Shown here: piece after piece, positions 61,560 to 63,318 of the stretch
Numbering within the stretch: position 1 is the stretch's first letter
Layout of the letters: each line of letters starts with the position of its first letter
Assembly (NCBI RefSeq): GCF_040096285.1
Contig: NZ_JBBMEY010000009.1
Location: 1-63,318 of the forward strand
DNA from: Ruminococcoides intestinihominis
GTDB lineage: Bacteria; Bacillota; Clostridia; Oscillospirales; Acutalibacteraceae
Direction: 5' to 3'
DNA: 63,318 nt
Program-made: the position numbers and the translations under genes
The notes under the pieces: model-generated
What the model saw: the letters and a program-made list of their open reading frames with translations, nothing else
What the model was told of the DNA's origin: nothing
Database searches by the model: none

Positions 61560-61777
61560 ACCTTTTTTATGTCAGTACCGGCAATGCTTTTAGTTGCAAC
61601 AATATGAGAACCACTCGCAGTAAAAGGGTCTTGATACATCATCTTAGTATTGGTGCTTCTTCTAGTAGTATCAGCTGACACTTTTGAAGTATATATCAAA
61701 GAAAATGAACTTAAAATCACTAAAAATGATAACAATAAGGCAATAGCTTTCTTATTAATTGATAATAAGATTTTCAT
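61560..61777 (-). pseudogene. Truncated secreted protein (signal peptide stub)
   Basis: ATG behind a perfect GGAGGAAAATAAA site; a signal peptide of about 35 residues (KKAIALLLSFLVILSSFSLIY, Ala-x-Ala-like SADTT end), then about 37 mature residues before the frame crosses into the IS inverted repeat at 61559. The remainder of the gene is not across the IS, where the CRISPR array lies. Product unknown; 61778-61935 holds only its AT-rich upstream region. Confidence 0.6.
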
Positions 61778-61935
61778 TTTATTTTCCTCCTTTTTTCGTA
61801 TTTTATAGAAGTTTATTAAGTTGGTGAGCGACAAAACATATTATTACCTCCTACTTATATTCCGTGACTTTTGCATTTTGACAACCTAAATTTGCAATAT
61901 TTTTCTGTTTTTTTGAAAATTTGTCAATTTTGACA

Positions 61936-61976
61936 AAAGGAAAACACCGACCACTTTTATTAAAGTAATCGGTGTA
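61936..61976 (-). terminator. Terminator of the BIG2 surface protein gene
   Basis: Minus strand ACACCGATTACTTT/AAAGTGGTCGGTGT with two internal mismatches, followed by TTTTCCTTTT. Confidence 0.75.
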
Positions 61977-61995
61977 AATACACGATTATTATATT

Positions 61996-63318
61996 TTAAT
62001 CTCTTGGGTCTTTGTGGTTATTATAATCTTCAATAGATTGCCAGTTGTAATAGAACTTAATTACATACTCTTGATTTCCTTTATTATCTTTATAATCTTT
62101 ACCATTGATTTTAAATTTTTCAAAATCAACATAAACTAAAAATTTTGAATCTTTTGGAGTTTCAGTATTAACTACCCAATCAAAACCGTTGTATTTGCTA
62201 TCTAAAATTAGATTCTTTCGGTACTTTGGGTAACCGTTTTTATCCCAATATATAAATGAATCTAATACTTCTTTTTCCCACTTGTTCATATCTGTATATC
62301 CATTCCACTCTCCGTCATTTTTAAGAGTATCAGTGGACATTTCTTGAATCCAATATGATAGTGTTTCAATATACCAATCATTAAGAGATGTGAAATTATC
62401 GACACAATAATTAGATGTATCCTCAACATACCATTGATGTTGACCTTTTAATCGTGGTTCAATTGTTGCACCACAAGACTTAAAGTAGTTATTCAGCATA
62501 TCACAATGTCTTTTGACAATCGATTTAGATTTGAGTTGCTTTATTGTTAATTTTGTATTATCACTTATAGGTGGATTTTTAACTTTAACAGTTAGTTTTA
62601 CTACTTTTCTACTACCATCTTTTGCTTTTGCAGTAATAGTTACTGTACCTGCCTTAATACCTTTAACAACGCCTTTTGAATTAACTGTAGCAACTTTTTT
62701 GTTACTAGAAGAATAAGTTAAACCTTTATTGTTTGCGTTGCTAGGAACTACTGTAACTGCAAATTTAATAGTCTTATTTTTATATACTTCTTTAACTTGT
62801 TTCTTATTGTTATATGATAACTTTGTAACAAGTTGCTTTACTGTAAATTTACACTTTGCTGACTTATTACTACCGTCCTTAGCCTTTACAGTAATTACAA
62901 CTTTACCTCTATGCTTGATTGTAACTTTACCATTACTGTTTACAGTAGCAACATTCTTATTTGATGAATACCAACTTACACCTTTATAAGTAGCATTTTT
63001 ATTCTTAATAGCTTTCTTTAATTGGAAAGTTCTATTCTTTGCACCCCTGTTAAGAGTAACTGAAGATTTATTCAAAGTGATTTTCTTTACCTTTTTACCT
63101 ACAACAACAAGTATCCTTGTTCTGATTTTTCTACCGTCTTTTGCAATAGCATTTACATAAGTTGTACCCTTATTTGTTGTTGCCTTGATTTTGCCGTTCC
63201 TATCTACAGTAACTACTTTAGTGTTGTTTGATTTCCAAGTAACTGACTTGTTATAAGCGTTATTAGGTAATACTGTAGCTTTTAGTTTTGCAGTTTTGCC
63301 TTTTTTAGACAAGTTAAT
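61996..63318 (-). CDS. Ig-like (BIG2) repeat surface protein, 5' end outside the window
   Basis: At least 440 residues, still open at the window edge. Three bacterial Ig-like group 2 repeats are visible with the pattern TWKSNNTKVVTVDRNGKI / WYSSNKNVATVNSNGKV / YSSSNKKVATVNSKGVV, each followed by a TVTAKAKDGS-like strand. The last about 190 residues form an unrecognised domain rich in Trp and Tyr (HQWYVEDTSNYC, YWIQEMSTDTL). No LPXTG anchor. Very Lys-rich and basic in the repeats. Presumably secreted or wall-associated; signal peptide would lie beyond the window. Confidence 0.8.
   Translation of the reverse strand: MNLSKKGKTAKLKATVLPNNAYNKSVTWKSNNTKVVTVDRNGKIKATTNKGTTYVNAIAKDGRKIRTRILVVVGKKVKKITLNKSSVTLNRGAKNRTFQLKKAIKNKNATYKGVSWYSSNKNVATVNSNGKVTIKHRGKVVITVKAKDGSNKSAKCKFTVKQLVTKLSYNNKKQVKEVYKNKTIKFAVTVVPSNANNKGLTYSSSNKKVATVNSKGVVKGIKAGTVTITAKAKDGSRKVVKLTVKVKNPPISDNTKLTIKQLKSKSIVKRHCDMLNNYFKSCGATIEPRLKGQHQWYVEDTSNYCVDNFTSLNDWYIETLSYWIQEMSTDTLKNDGEWNGYTDMNKWEKEVLDSFIYWDKNGYPKYRKNLILDSKYNGFDWVVNTETPKDSKFLVYVDFEKFKINGKDYKDNKGNQEYVIKFYYNWQSIEDYNNHKDPRD

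Overview
The window comes from a low-GC (roughly one-third GC), probably gut-dwelling member of the Clostridia, of Ruminococcaceae/Oscillospiraceae type. That placement is inferred from the AT-rich codon use, the mix of ATG/GTG/TTG starts behind strong GGAGG-like ribosome sites, the linked radical-SAM pair of the TIGR03960/TIGR03936 type, the single-chain anaerobic sulfite reductase and the mobile-element remnants. No rRNA is present to fix the species.

Layout. 0.2-10 kb: two FAD oxidoreductases and a small export protein on the minus strand; then VanZ, MATE, a small membrane protein with an M50 protease, and three radical-SAM-related genes. 10-31 kb: one coherent sulfur supercluster. It begins with a sulfate ABC importer (sbp-cysTWA). 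A siroheme-precursor operon follows (hemA, precorrin-2 dehydrogenase, hemC, cobA-hemD fusion, hemB, hemL). Then come a divergent Rrf2 regulator and a long operon: metY, sulfite reductase, TusA-like, thioredoxin, ThiS-like carrier, ThiF-like activator, JAMM protease, thioredoxin reductase, aprAB, cysDN. Together these predict sulfate uptake, activation to APS, reduction to sulfite by an AprAB-type enzyme, siroheme-dependent reduction to sulfide, loading of sulfur onto a carrier-protein thiocarboxylate, and transfer to O-acetylhomoserine to make homocysteine. A 22-bp element, 19/22 identical, lies at the promoters of both the importer and metY operons.

31-33 kb is a decayed patch: an IS-interrupted cytidylate-kinase-like gene and a sigma-factor/isochorismatase chimera flanking an intact EamA transporter. 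33-46.3 kb is housekeeping: rodA, fhs, tsaE, tsaB, rpiB, upp, a tRNA-Leu(CAA)-pyrB unit with a PyrI-like zinc tail on PyrB, then purC-purF-purB-purA-guaA. 46.3-52.6 kb is visibly GC-richer and foreign. It starts exactly at the 3' end of guaA with mobile-element debris, then carries KtrB/TrkH, KtrA, a small membrane protein, a KdpD-like kinase lacking the KdpD domain but keeping the c-di-AMP-type Usp motif, KdpE, and a chromate-transporter stub cut off by an ISL3-family element.

53.7-60.8 kb is a complete type II-A CRISPR-Cas locus: tracrRNA (minus strand), cas9, cas1, cas2, csn2, leader ending in ATTTGAG, and 11 identical repeats with 10 spacers, two of them identical. It is bracketed by degenerate ISL3-type elements. 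The window ends in a truncated secreted protein and a large Ig-like (BIG2) surface protein running off the edge.
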